DNA of 64,000 nucleotides. Source: Actinoallomurus liliacearum. Its GTDB lineage: Bacteria; Actinomycetota; Actinomycetes; Streptosporangiales; Streptosporangiaceae. The translations under genes and the position numbers were made by a program. The stretch spans positions 620,001 through 684,000 of the forward strand of contig NZ_BAABHJ010000008.1 of assembly GCF_039542035.1 (NCBI RefSeq), read 5' to 3'. The first letter of the stretch is position 1. Every line of letters begins with the position of its first letter. The notes under the pieces are model-generated. The model was not told where the DNA came from and made no database searches. It saw only the letters and a program-made list of their open reading frames with translations. Below, in pieces: positions 24,600 to 31,832 of this stretch.

Positions 24600-25419
24600 C
24601 GCCGTCAAGGAGAAGGTCAAGGTGTCCGCAGCCCCCGACGGGTCGGCTCCCCCGGTGGTGATCGACGAGAACCGCGAGCCCATCGTCATCGTCGACGACC
24701 TGCACATCATCTACCGCGTTTACGGCGCGGGCGGCAAGGGCAACGCCAACAACGCCATCATGCGCATCCTGCGCCGGCAGAACCGCCCGTCGATGAAGGA
24801 GGTCCACGCGATCCGCGGGATGTCCTTCGTCGCCTACAAGGGCGACGCGATCGGCGTCATCGGCACCAACGGTTCGGGCAAGTCCACGCTGCTGAAGGCG
24901 ATCGCCGGGCTGCTGCCGCCGCAGCAGGGCGGCGTCTACACCGAAGGCCAGCCGTCGCTGCTCGGCGTCAACGCCGCGCTGATGAACGACCTGACCGGCG
25001 AGCGCAACATCGTGCTCGGCTGCCTGGCGATGGGCATGACGCCGGACGAGGTCAAGGCGAAGTACGACGAGATCGTGAAGTTCGCCGGGCTGAAGGAGGG
25101 CTTCATCCAGCTGCCGATGCGGGCGTACTCCTCCGGCATGGGCTCGCGGTTGCGGTTCGCGATCGCCGCGTCGAAGTCCCACGACGTGCTGCTGATCGAC
25201 GAGGCGCTGGCCACCGGCGACGCGAAGTTCCGGCGCAAGAGCGCCGCCAAGATCGACGAGCTGCGCAAGGAGGCCGGTGCGGTCTTCCTCGTCGCCCACC
25301 AGCTCGACTCGATCCGGGAGATGTGCAACCGGGTGCTGTGGGTGGACGAGGGCCGGCTCATCATGGACGGTGACACCGACACGGTCGTCGACGCCTACGT
25401 CGAGGCCACCGGTAAGTGA
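24592..25419 (+). CDS. TagH/Wzt-like polysaccharide ABC exporter ATPase
   Basis: A 275-aa nucleotide-binding subunit pairing with the preceding permease. Walker A is GTNGSGKST, the signature is YSSGMGSRLRFA as in TagH/Wzt, Walker B is VLLIDEALATGD, and the H-loop is VAHQLDS. No C-terminal glycan-recognition domain follows, unlike Wzt of O9 antigen. GTG at 24592 follows GAGGAGAGG and overlaps the permease stop. A strong terminator follows, so the unit is a two-gene operon. Confidence 0.88.
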   Translation: MADAVKEKVKVSAAPDGSAPPVVIDENREPIVIVDDLHIIYRVYGAGGKGNANNAIMRILRRQNRPSMKEVHAIRGMSFVAYKGDAIGVIGTNGSGKSTLLKAIAGLLPPQQGGVYTEGQPSLLGVNAALMNDLTGERNIVLGCLAMGMTPDEVKAKYDEIVKFAGLKEGFIQLPMRAYSSGMGSRLRFAIAASKSHDVLLIDEALATGDAKFRRKSAAKIDELRKEAGAVFLVAHQLDSIREMCNRVLWVDEGRLIMDGDTDTVVDAYVEATGK

Positions 25420-25423
25420 TCGA

Positions 25424-25474
25424 AGCCCGCTTCGGAGGTCGGACGTTCCGGGGAAGCGACCTCCGAAGCGGGCT
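25424..25474. terminator. Long perfect hairpin terminator
   Basis: AGCCCGCTTCGGAGGTCG (25424-25441) pairs perfectly with CGACCTCCGAAGCGGGCT (25457-25474) around a 15-base loop. It lies between convergent exporter ATPase and phospholipase D genes. Confidence 0.85.
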
Positions 25475-25483
25475 CTCGCCGGA

Positions 25484-26713
25484 TCATCCGGGGTCCGGCA
25501 CGCTGCCCCGCAGCTGGAAGTGCGACTGGGCGGCATTCCAGAGCCGGGTGAAGTTGCCCTGGTAGGCGCCGTAGATGTCGGCCCCCTCGATGGTGATCAT
25601 CGTTTCGTCGTTGTGCCGCAGCGCCGGCTCGGTGTAGTTCGGGCTGCCCGTGATGACGACCTTGCGGGGCCGCCCGGCGTACGTGCCGTTGATCAGGACG
25701 TACTTCGAGTGGGCGAAGGCGTCGACCTCGTCGCCGGTCTCGTCGTCGTCGTACATGTAGTGGCTGCTCAGTAGGTCCGGCCCGCCGTCCTGTTCGAGGA
25801 TCTCGCGGGCCCGGTCGCTCAGGTTCGTGTAGATGACCCGCACGTCGCAGCCCTGGTGGGACAGCGACCAGAGCCGCTCGGCGACGTCCGTACGGCTGAG
25901 GTTGAAGGTCGTGACGCGCACCGAGGTACCGCCCGCGCAGCCGACGCGTCCGAGCAGCGCGTACAGGGTGTCGGTCTTGGCCGAGTCGCCCGCGCGGGGG
26001 AAGGTGTACGCGGTGACGCGCCCGCTGCGGGTCACCCGGTAGTGGTCCCGCTCGTGGTGCCGGGCGGCCAGCGCGCCGAAGTAGCGGACGTACGCGTCGT
26101 AGAGCCGCGCGTCGCTGATCGTGAAGGCGTTGTTCCAGGCGTTGACGCGGTTGCGCGTGGTCAGGTTGGCCGAGGACTGCACGACGACGTTCCGGGCCCG
26201 CCCGGTGCGGGAGAACAGGAAGAACTTGTTGTGCATGATCGTGTCGCCGACGCAGCCCTTGTGGCAGGCCACCACCCACGATGAGCTCTTGCGGCTGGTC
26301 CCCAGGGCCCGCTCGACGCGGCGGTAGGCGTCGTTGTCGCGGGTGCTCGCGTCGACGACCAGTTGGACGTGCGCGCCGCGTTTCTTGGCGTCGATCAGGG
26401 TCCGGGCGAACGCCTGCGACGTGAACATGAACACCGCGATCCGGATCACCGCGCCCCGGGGCGCACCGGCCGTCAACTGGTTGACGTGGTGGGCGATGGC
26501 GTTCTGCTCCGCCGCCGATCCGGAGGGGACGTTGAACACCGCGGAGGGCCGCAGGGCGGCCGTCGGGGCGATCCCCGGGTCGGCTCCGAGGGCTCCCGGC
26601 ACGGCGGTGCCCCGCGCCGTGTCCGCCGCGGCCACCGGTGCCGTCGACCGGGCCGGCGTGGAGGCGCTGGCGATGGCGACCGCACTGACGGCGGCAATGG
26701 CAAGTCCACGCAT
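25484..26713 (-). CDS. Secreted phospholipase D-like protein
   Basis: A 409-aa exported protein. Residues 1-23 form a Sec signal peptide (MRGLAIAAVSAVAIASASTP). Two HKD catalytic motifs are present: HNKFFLFS near residue 158 and HSKYVLING near residue 340, each followed by the GS-N element (QSSANLT and TGSPNYTE). Expected activity is phosphodiesterase on phospholipid or nucleic acid; the real substrate is unknown. ATG at 26713 has GGGGAGAAG upstream. Stands alone, divergent from the ABC importer genes. Confidence 0.85.
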   Translation of the reverse strand: MRGLAIAAVSAVAIASASTPARSTAPVAAADTARGTAVPGALGADPGIAPTAALRPSAVFNVPSGSAAEQNAIAHHVNQLTAGAPRGAVIRIAVFMFTSQAFARTLIDAKKRGAHVQLVVDASTRDNDAYRRVERALGTSRKSSSWVVACHKGCVGDTIMHNKFFLFSRTGRARNVVVQSSANLTTRNRVNAWNNAFTISDARLYDAYVRYFGALAARHHERDHYRVTRSGRVTAYTFPRAGDSAKTDTLYALLGRVGCAGGTSVRVTTFNLSRTDVAERLWSLSHQGCDVRVIYTNLSDRAREILEQDGGPDLLSSHYMYDDDETGDEVDAFAHSKYVLINGTYAGRPRKVVITGSPNYTEPALRHNDETMITIEGADIYGAYQGNFTRLWNAAQSHFQLRGSVPDPG

Positions 26714-26930
26714 GTCCTGACTTCTCCCCGTTTCCTGGGCGAGCGGCCTACCCCGTACGCCGCCCAGAGCTCGACTGATATAGATCACGCACTGTAGCGC
26801 TTCAGTCACACAGAACACACGGGTTACCCAAGAAAAGCCACGGATGCGGACCTGTGCGGCAACTGCCGCTGGAAGCCCGGCCAAGATCGATCTACTTTCG
26901 AGGGAGGAACCTCTGCACGGGGAAGGTCCC

Positions 26931-27029
26931 ATGCCGGATCGACGTCCGCTGTCCCGACACGACTTCCTCTCCCGCCGTCTCCTCCGTTCCGTCACTTCCG
27001 TCACTCCGTCCGCGACCACCCACCGGTGA
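26931..27029 (+). CDS. 32-aa leader ORF coupled to ABC ATPase gene, Tat-signal-like
   Basis: Begins MPDRRPLSRHDFLSRRLLRS. GGGGAAGG lies 4 bases before its ATG, and its TGA (27027-27029) overlaps the GTG start of the ABC ATPase. The S-R-[R/H]-x-F-L pattern recalls the Tat signal of binding proteins, so it could be the stump of a lost substrate-binding-protein gene, or simply a leader peptide for coupling. The rest of the gap 26714-27025 has only promoter-type sequence. Confidence 0.4.
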   Translation: MPDRRPLSRHDFLSRRLLRSVTSVTPSATTHR

Positions 27030-28075
27030 GGGTCCTCGAGGCGCGGGGCCTGGTGAAGGTGTACGAAGGCCCCCGTAAGAAGCACGTGCGCGCGCTGGAC
27101 GGCGTGGACCTGGCCGCCGAGCAGGGTGAGTGCCTCGCCTTGCTCGGAGCCGCGGGCGCGGGCAAGACCACGCTCCTGCGCACCATCGCCGGCCTGGAGT
27201 CCCCGACCCTGGGCGAGGTCTACCTCGGCGGCCACCTGATGAACGGCCTGCCGCCGAGGATCCGCCGGGTGGGGCTCGTGGTCCCGTCGTACGCCCTGTA
27301 TCCGCACAAGAGCGTGCGCGGCAACATCGAGTTCCCGCTCAAGGCCGAGCGCGTGCCGCGCGCGATGCGCGAACGCAAGGCGCGGTGGGCGGCCGACCTG
27401 CTCGGCATCCCCGGTCTGCTGGGCCGCCGCCCCGGCCGGCTGTCCGCGGACGAGCGCCGCCGGGTGGCCCTGGCCCGCGCCCTGGTCCGGGAACCGGCCG
27501 TGCTGCTGCTCGACGAGCCGCTCTCGGGCGTCGACCCCCGCCTGCGCGCCGCCGCCCGCGACGAACTGCGGGCGCTGCAGCGGCGGCTCGGCACCGCGAT
27601 GATCTGTGTGACCCACGACCAGGCCGAGGCGACCGGTCTCGGCGACCGCGTCGCGATCCTGGACGCCGGGCGGCTCCGCCAGGTCGGCACGCCCCAGGAC
27701 CTCTACGACGAGCCGGTCGACACCTTCGTCGCGACCCTCATCGGCACGCCCCCGATGAACCTCGTGCCGCGCGGCGACCGGCTCATCGGCTTCCGCCCCG
27801 AGCACCTGCTGCCCGCGGAGGAGGTTCCGCCGGAGGGACGCGTCACGATGCCACTGCGCATCGACCGGATCGAGCACCTGTCGGGCGACCGGCACGTGTA
27901 CGGCTCGGTGACGCGGATCGGCCGCGAGACACGGGTGATCGCACGGCTGCCCGCCACCGTGACCACCCCGCTCGCCGCCGGGCGGACCCACGAGTTCGCC
28001 GTGCCGGGCGACCGTGTGCGCTTCTTCGACGCCGCGTACGGCAACCGCACGGCGCCCGTACGGATCGGCGGGTGA
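27026..28075 (+). CDS. CUT1-type ABC importer ATPase with aberrant Q-loop and signature
   Basis: A 349-aa protein of the MalK/UgpC line: an NBD (about 1-235) and a C-terminal OB-type regulatory domain. Walker A GAAGAGKTT, Walker B VLLLDEPLSGVD and H-loop CVTHDQ are intact, and PMNLV and GFRPEHLL are typical of sugar importers. The Q-loop reads VVPSYALYPH, with Pro where MalK has Gln, and the signature reads LSADERRR instead of LSGGQ. Both changes are in catalytic contacts, so ATPase activity may be altered. The GTG start is coupled to a 32-aa ORF. Confidence 0.83.
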   Translation: MRVLEARGLVKVYEGPRKKHVRALDGVDLAAEQGECLALLGAAGAGKTTLLRTIAGLESPTLGEVYLGGHLMNGLPPRIRRVGLVVPSYALYPHKSVRGNIEFPLKAERVPRAMRERKARWAADLLGIPGLLGRRPGRLSADERRRVALARALVREPAVLLLDEPLSGVDPRLRAAARDELRALQRRLGTAMICVTHDQAEATGLGDRVAILDAGRLRQVGTPQDLYDEPVDTFVATLIGTPPMNLVPRGDRLIGFRPEHLLPAEEVPPEGRVTMPLRIDRIEHLSGDRHVYGSVTRIGRETRVIARLPATVTTPLAAGRTHEFAVPGDRVRFFDAAYGNRTAPVRIGG

Positions 28076-28080
28076 GCCGG

Positions 28081-28989
28081 ATGACGGCGAACACCGCGCC
28101 GCGCGCCCGCCGCCGAGGCGCGCTCGCGGACCGGGAGGGCCTGCTCACCTGGCTGTTCCTGCTGCCGTCGGTCATCTACCTGACGGCGCTGGTCCTCCTG
28201 CCGGTCGCACTCGCGGTCGCGCTGGCGCTGTCCGGGGTGACGGCGGCGGCCCCCGCGTACCGGTTCACCGGCGTCCGGCATTTCGGCTCGCTGCTGGGGG
28301 ACGGCGCGTTCTGGCGGGCGCTCGGCGACACGCTGCTGATCACCGGCGTCACCACCGTCCTCGTGCTGGCCGGCGGGCAGGCCCTCGCCCACGTCCTGGC
28401 GGCCCGCTTCCGCGGCCGGTGGGCGGTCCGGCCGCTCGTGCTGCTGCCCTGGGTCACGCCGGCCGCGCTCTCGGCGACCTCCTGGCGGTGGCTGCTGGAC
28501 TCCCCGCACTCCCCGGCCGGCCCGCTGCTGCGGGCCGCCGGCGTCGCGTCCTGGCACGGACGGCCCGCCGTGGCCCTGGGCGCGGTCGTCGCCGTGCACG
28601 TCTGGCGGCTGACGCCCCTGGCCGCCGTGGTGCTGACGGCCGGGCTCGCCGCCGTGCCCCGCGACGTACGGGACGCCGCGCGCGTCGACGGCGCGGGCGC
28701 GGTACGGCGGGCGCTCGAGGTGACGCTCCCGCTCGCACTGCCGTCGATCACGGTGGCCGCCCTGCTGACCGCGGTCCTCACCGGCGCCGACGCGGCGATC
28801 GGCGCCGTGCTGACCGGCCCGGGCGGCCCGCCGCGGCCGCTCGCCGTGCTCGCCTTCGCGCAGGGTGTCGACGGCGGCGCCCTCGGACGCGGCGCGGCGA
28901 TCGCCGTCCTGCTCCTGCCGCTGCCGCTGGCCGGAATGGTCGGCCTGCTCCGGCTCGCCCGCCGGCGCGCGGATTCGGAGGGCCCGTGA
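28081..28989 (+). CDS. MalF-type ABC importer permease
   Basis: A 302-aa membrane protein with six predicted helices and an EAA loop, DVRDAARVDGAGAVRRALEV, near residue 205. It belongs to the CUT1 sugar importer permeases. The start is ambiguous: GTG at 28072 overlaps the ATPase stop (GTGA), while the ATG at 28081 lies 4 bases after GGTGAG. Its stop codon overlaps the GTG of the first micro-ORF of the downstream repeat. Confidence 0.82.
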   Translation: MTANTAPRARRRGALADREGLLTWLFLLPSVIYLTALVLLPVALAVALALSGVTAAAPAYRFTGVRHFGSLLGDGAFWRALGDTLLITGVTTVLVLAGGQALAHVLAARFRGRWAVRPLVLLPWVTPAALSATSWRWLLDSPHSPAGPLLRAAGVASWHGRPAVALGAVVAVHVWRLTPLAAVVLTAGLAAVPRDVRDAARVDGAGAVRRALEVTLPLALPSITVAALLTAVLTGADAAIGAVLTGPGGPPRPLAVLAFAQGVDGGALGRGAAIAVLLLPLPLAGMVGLLRLARRRADSEGP

Positions 28990-29057
28990 GCGAGCGGAGC
29001 GAGCGAACCATGAGCACAGCGCGTCCGGTCACTCCCCCGACGAAGGAGGGCCCATGA
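28986..29057 (+). CDS. Micro-ORF of locus-2 repeat (23 aa)
   Basis: Reads VSERSERTMSTARPV then TPPTKEGP. Its GTG overlaps the stop of the first permease gene and its TGA overlaps the following ATG. Same length and same frame as the locus-1 micro-ORFs despite many base differences in the middle, which supports selection on the coding frame or on the overlap geometry. Confidence 0.4.
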   Translation: MSERSERTMSTARPVTPPTKEGP

Positions 29058-29189
29058 CGAGCGGAGCGAGCGAACCATGAGCACAGCGCGTCTGGTCACT
29101 CCCCGACGAAGGAGGGCCCATGACGAGCGGAGCGAGCGAACCATGAGCACAACACTTCTGGTCACTCCCCCGACGGAGGAGGCCGCGTG
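28986..29189 (+). repeat. Tandem 66-68-bp repeat encoding chained micro-ORFs (locus 2)
   Basis: Three units lie between the two permease genes, starting at 28986, 29054 and 29120. They share with locus 1 (6848-7014) the GAGCGNAGCGAGCGAA and CCGACGAAGGAGGGCCCATGA segments. Unit 1 encodes an intact 23-codon ORF; units 2 and 3 have lost one or two bases. The chain ends in GTGA at the start of the second permease, whose ribosome site GGAGGAGG is provided by the last unit. Confidence 0.85.
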
Positions 29190-29190
29190 A
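29077..29190 (+). CDS. 37-aa ORF across decayed repeat units, coupled to second permease
   Basis: Begins MSTARLVTPRRRRAHDE and ends MSTTLLVTPPTEEAA (residues 23-37). It runs through the frame-shifted units 2 and 3 and stops in the TGA that overlaps the GTG of the second permease gene, so ribosomes can still be delivered there. It is preceded by an 8-codon ORF at 29054-29080. Confidence 0.3.
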   Translation: MSTARLVTPRRRRAHDERSERTMSTTLLVTPPTEEAA

Positions 29191-30029
29191 ACGTCGGGGG
29201 GCTGGCCGCGCGTACGGCGGCGCGGGAACTCGCCCGGCAGCGGCGGCGTCAGACCCTGCGCCATGCCCTGGCGCGCCCGGTGCTCTACGCGCTGGCGACC
29301 GGGACTTCGGTGCTCTGCGCGGCACCGTTCTTGTGGAGCCTGTGGACGGCCGCCCGGGAGGTCCGGGTCGAGGAGAGCGTGCGCCTGCTGCGGACGACCT
29401 CGTACGGATCATGGGTGGCGCACACGCTGGTCGTCGGCGCGCTCGTCACCATCGCCACGCTGCTCCTCGCCCTGCCGGCCGCGTACGCGCTGAGCCGGAG
29501 GCGGTGGGGTGGCGCGGTGGGCCGGATCGTCGCCGTCCTCGCCCTCGTGCCGTCCGTGCTGCTCGCCCTGCCGCTGTCGTGGGCCGCGGACGCGCTCGGG
29601 CTCGGCGGCTCCCTGTGGACGCTCGTGCTCGTCGAGCCGGTGGTCACCGTCCCGGTGGCGGTGCTGCTGTTCGGCGGCTTCCTGCGGGCCGTCCCCCTGG
29701 CCCTCGAGGAACAGGCGCTCGTGGACGGGCACAGCCGTCTCGCGGCGTTCCTGCGGGTCGTCGTGCCGCTGCTGCGGCCCGCGATCGCCGCCGTCGCGGT
29801 CCTGGCGTTCACGCTGGCGGCCGGGGACTTCGTGTACGCGCGGGCACTGGCCGGGGCGCACTTCACGGTGGCCGCCGGCGTCCCCGCCCGGCTCGACCAC
29901 GGGACGGCGCCCCTGTGGCGGGCCCTGCAGTTGGGCGTCGCGGCAGTCGCCATCCCGCTCGCGGCGGCGGCCGGCCTTGTACTGGAAAGAGTCATCGCGG
30001 CGTCGGCGGCCGTCGCCGGCCGGACGTAA
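29187..30029 (+). CDS. MalG-type ABC importer permease
   Basis: A 280-aa membrane protein with six predicted helices and the EAA loop EEQALVDGHSRLAAFLRVVVP near residue 172. It forms the second permease of the importer. GTG start overlaps the end of the micro-ORF chain. No substrate-binding protein gene follows; a terminator comes next. Confidence 0.82.
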   Translation: MNVGGLAARTAARELARQRRRQTLRHALARPVLYALATGTSVLCAAPFLWSLWTAAREVRVEESVRLLRTTSYGSWVAHTLVVGALVTIATLLLALPAAYALSRRRWGGAVGRIVAVLALVPSVLLALPLSWAADALGLGGSLWTLVLVEPVVTVPVAVLLFGGFLRAVPLALEEQALVDGHSRLAAFLRVVVPLLRPAIAAVAVLAFTLAAGDFVYARALAGAHFTVAAGVPARLDHGTAPLWRALQLGVAAVAIPLAAAAGLVLERVIAASAAVAGRT

Positions 30030-30034
30030 CCGCC

Positions 30035-30080
30035 GAATCGGGGGCGCAGCGGCGGCACGCCGGAGATGCGCCCCCGATTC
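30035..30080. terminator. Bidirectional hairpin terminator
   Basis: GAATCGGGGGCGCA (30035-30048) pairs perfectly with TGCGCCCCCGATTC (30067-30080) around an 18-base loop, between convergent permease and small secreted-protein genes. Confidence 0.8.
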
Positions 30081-30089
30081 ACGATCGGC

Positions 30090-30443
30090 TCAGGTTCCCC
30101 AGACGTCGGTGTCGGGGAGCTTGGTGTGGCGCCCGGAGAACGGGTTGAAATCGGCGCTTATCTTCGAACGATTCTGGCGAACCTGGTTCAGGCTGGAATT
30201 GTCAGCGCCGGAAGTGGACTCGGGCTTGGCCGGAGCCGACTCCGTCGGCCCTTCGACGCCTTTCGCCGGCCGAACGGCGCCGAGACCGGAGCCCGAGTCA
30301 TCGCCAATCTTCGTGCCCGGAGCACCGCCTGAATCCGACTGACCGGTGTTCGGCTGCGGATTCACGGCGTATGCGGGCGCTGCGGCCGCGCCGAGCGCGG
30401 CCGTCAGCACGGCGCCGGCCAAGACGATCGCCTTGAGGTTCAT
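30090..30443 (-). CDS. Small secreted protein of unknown function
   Basis: A 117-aa precursor with a clear Sec signal peptide (about 1-26, ending AAPAYA|V). The mature part is polar, rich in Gly, Ser, Pro and Asn (NTGQSDSGGAPGTKIGDDSG), and ends with NQVRQNRSKISADFNPFSG and a short tail. No cysteine and no known domain. ATG at 30443 follows GGGAGAG by about 5 bases. It is a single-gene unit. Confidence 0.7.
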   Translation of the reverse strand: MNLKAIVLAGAVLTAALGAAAAPAYAVNPQPNTGQSDSGGAPGTKIGDDSGSGLGAVRPAKGVEGPTESAPAKPESTSGADNSSLNQVRQNRSKISADFNPFSGRHTKLPDTDVWGT

Positions 30444-30762
30444 ACGCTCTCCCTTCGAATAGGACGGGCAGCGTGAGAAGCCACCCGCATCGCCACGCGA
30501 AAGGTGAATACCCGTGATCACGGCGTCGCCACGAATTCCATGCGGCCTTTGCGGACTATCTACATGTCGGCGGATGACACAGGGCCACATGCCGCAAATT
30601 GAACTCCGAATCAGCCGGAATCCGCGACAAATGGCGATAGTCCCCGGCCCGGTGGCCGGGGCGGCTCCGGTCACCGTCTCGTACGGGGCGGATCACCGCG
30701 GCCGAAGTGGGCACGGCTGATAGGACTTAGACGTATCCGTCGAACCGACCGAGGAGGTTGCC
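30444..30762. promoter_or_regulatory. Divergent intergenic region
   Basis: This 319-bp gap is less GC-rich than its surroundings and should hold promoters for the secreted-protein and PEBP genes. A perfect hairpin CCCCGGCC-CGGT-GGCCGGGG lies at 30642-30661. No ORF in it has a ribosome site with convincing coding character. Confidence 0.45.
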
Positions 30763-31296
30763 ATGGCAGGCCGGCCACCGCTGCCGCACGAATTCCTGCC
30801 CGAGGTCCCGTCCTTCACCGTGACCAGCGACGACGTCGCGCACGGCGAGCGGTTGTCCAACGCGCACGTGTTCAACGACTGGGGGTTCAACGGCGAGAAC
30901 CGCTCCCCGCACCTGCGCTGGGAGGGCGCCCCCGCGGAGACCAAGAGCTTCGCCGTCACCTGCTACGACCCGGACGCCCCCACCGGAAGCGGCTTCTGGC
31001 ACTGGGTCCTGTACGACATCCCCGCGTCCGTGACCGAGCTGCCGGCCGGTGCGGGCGGCGGTGACTTCAAGGGGCTCCCCGAGGGCGCCGAGCACGCCCG
31101 TAACGACTACGGGACCAAGGAGTTCGGCGGGGCCGCTCCGCCTCCGGGAGCGCCGCACCGCTACGCCTTCACCGTGCACGCGCTGGACGTCGAGAACCTC
31201 GGCGTCCCCGAGGACGCGTCGCCCGCCGTCGTCGGCTTCAACATCACCGGGCACACTCTGGGCCGCGCGCAGATCGTCCCCGAGTACGAGAGCTGA
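30763..31296 (+). CDS. YbhB/YbcL-family PEBP (Raf-kinase-inhibitor-like) protein
   Basis: A 177-aa cytoplasmic protein of the phosphatidylethanolamine-binding fold. Diagnostic blocks are NGENRSPHLRW, YDPDAPTGSGFWHWVLYDIP and PPPGAPHRYAFTVHALD. The ligand and role in bacteria are not settled. ATG at 30763 has GAGGAGG 5 bases upstream. Confidence 0.9.
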   Translation: MAGRPPLPHEFLPEVPSFTVTSDDVAHGERLSNAHVFNDWGFNGENRSPHLRWEGAPAETKSFAVTCYDPDAPTGSGFWHWVLYDIPASVTELPAGAGGGDFKGLPEGAEHARNDYGTKEFGGAAPPPGAPHRYAFTVHALDVENLGVPEDASPAVVGFNITGHTLGRAQIVPEYES

Positions 31297-31363
31297 CGGC
31301 TCCGCACCCGCCGGGGCGGGCCGGTGCGCCCGCCGGCCCGCCCCGGCGGCTTACACTCGGCCC

Positions 31364-31744
31364 GTGATCGAACTGGTGCGCCTGGACCATCTGGTGCTGA
31401 CCGTTGAGGACGTCGAACGGACCGTCGGGTTCTACACCCGCGTCCTCGGGATGGAGCCGGTCACCTTCGGCGGCGGCCGCAGAGCGCTGAACTTCGGGCC
31501 ACACAAGATCAACCTGCATCGGCGGGGAGCGGAGTTCGAGCCGAAGGCCGCCCGCCCGACGCCGGGCTCGGCGGACCTCTGCCTGATCACCGGTACGCCG
31601 ATCGACGCCGTGGTGCGCCACCTCGAGGACTGCGGTGTGCCGATCGAGGAGGGACCCGTCGGACGTACCGGCGCGCAGGGGCCGATCACCTCGGTGTACT
31701 TCCGCGACCCGGACGGCAACCTCATCGAGGTCTCGGCGTACTGA
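31364..31744 (+). CDS. VOC-family (glyoxalase/bleomycin-resistance fold) protein
   Basis: A 126-aa metal-dependent vicinal-oxygen-chelate protein. It begins IELVRLDHLVLTVEDVERTV (metal-ligand His9) and contains FYTRVLGMEPVTFGGG, KINLH and YFRDPDGNLIEVSAY, where the Glu is a ligand. Likely a dioxygenase or glyoxalase-like enzyme; substrate unknown. The GTG start has no Shine-Dalgarno, but TACACT lies 6 bases upstream, which suggests a leaderless transcript. Confidence 0.88.
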   Translation: MIELVRLDHLVLTVEDVERTVGFYTRVLGMEPVTFGGGRRALNFGPHKINLHRRGAEFEPKAARPTPGSADLCLITGTPIDAVVRHLEDCGVPIEEGPVGRTGAQGPITSVYFRDPDGNLIEVSAY

Positions 31745-31832
31745 GCAGAGGGTTCGTTCGTGGGGCCGCACAGGCGTACGGCCCCACGGTCATCGGTGTC
31801 AGGTCACCGAGAGGGTCGTGCGAACCGGTCGG

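Noticed and set aside
22443..24710. 755-aa minus-strand ORF spanning the exporter genes
   Set aside because: Shadow of high-GC coding DNA; opposite to TagGH-like genes with clear ABC motifs and without any family pattern.
25484..27991. 835-aa minus-strand reading frame that would fuse extra N-terminal sequence to phospholipase D
   Set aside because: The signal peptide at 26713 and its ribosome site mark the true start; the upstream part is antisense to the ABC ATPase gene.
30642..30661. GC hairpin at 30642-30661 as a terminator
   Set aside because: It lies in a divergent region, where no transcript should end; it may be chance or an operator.
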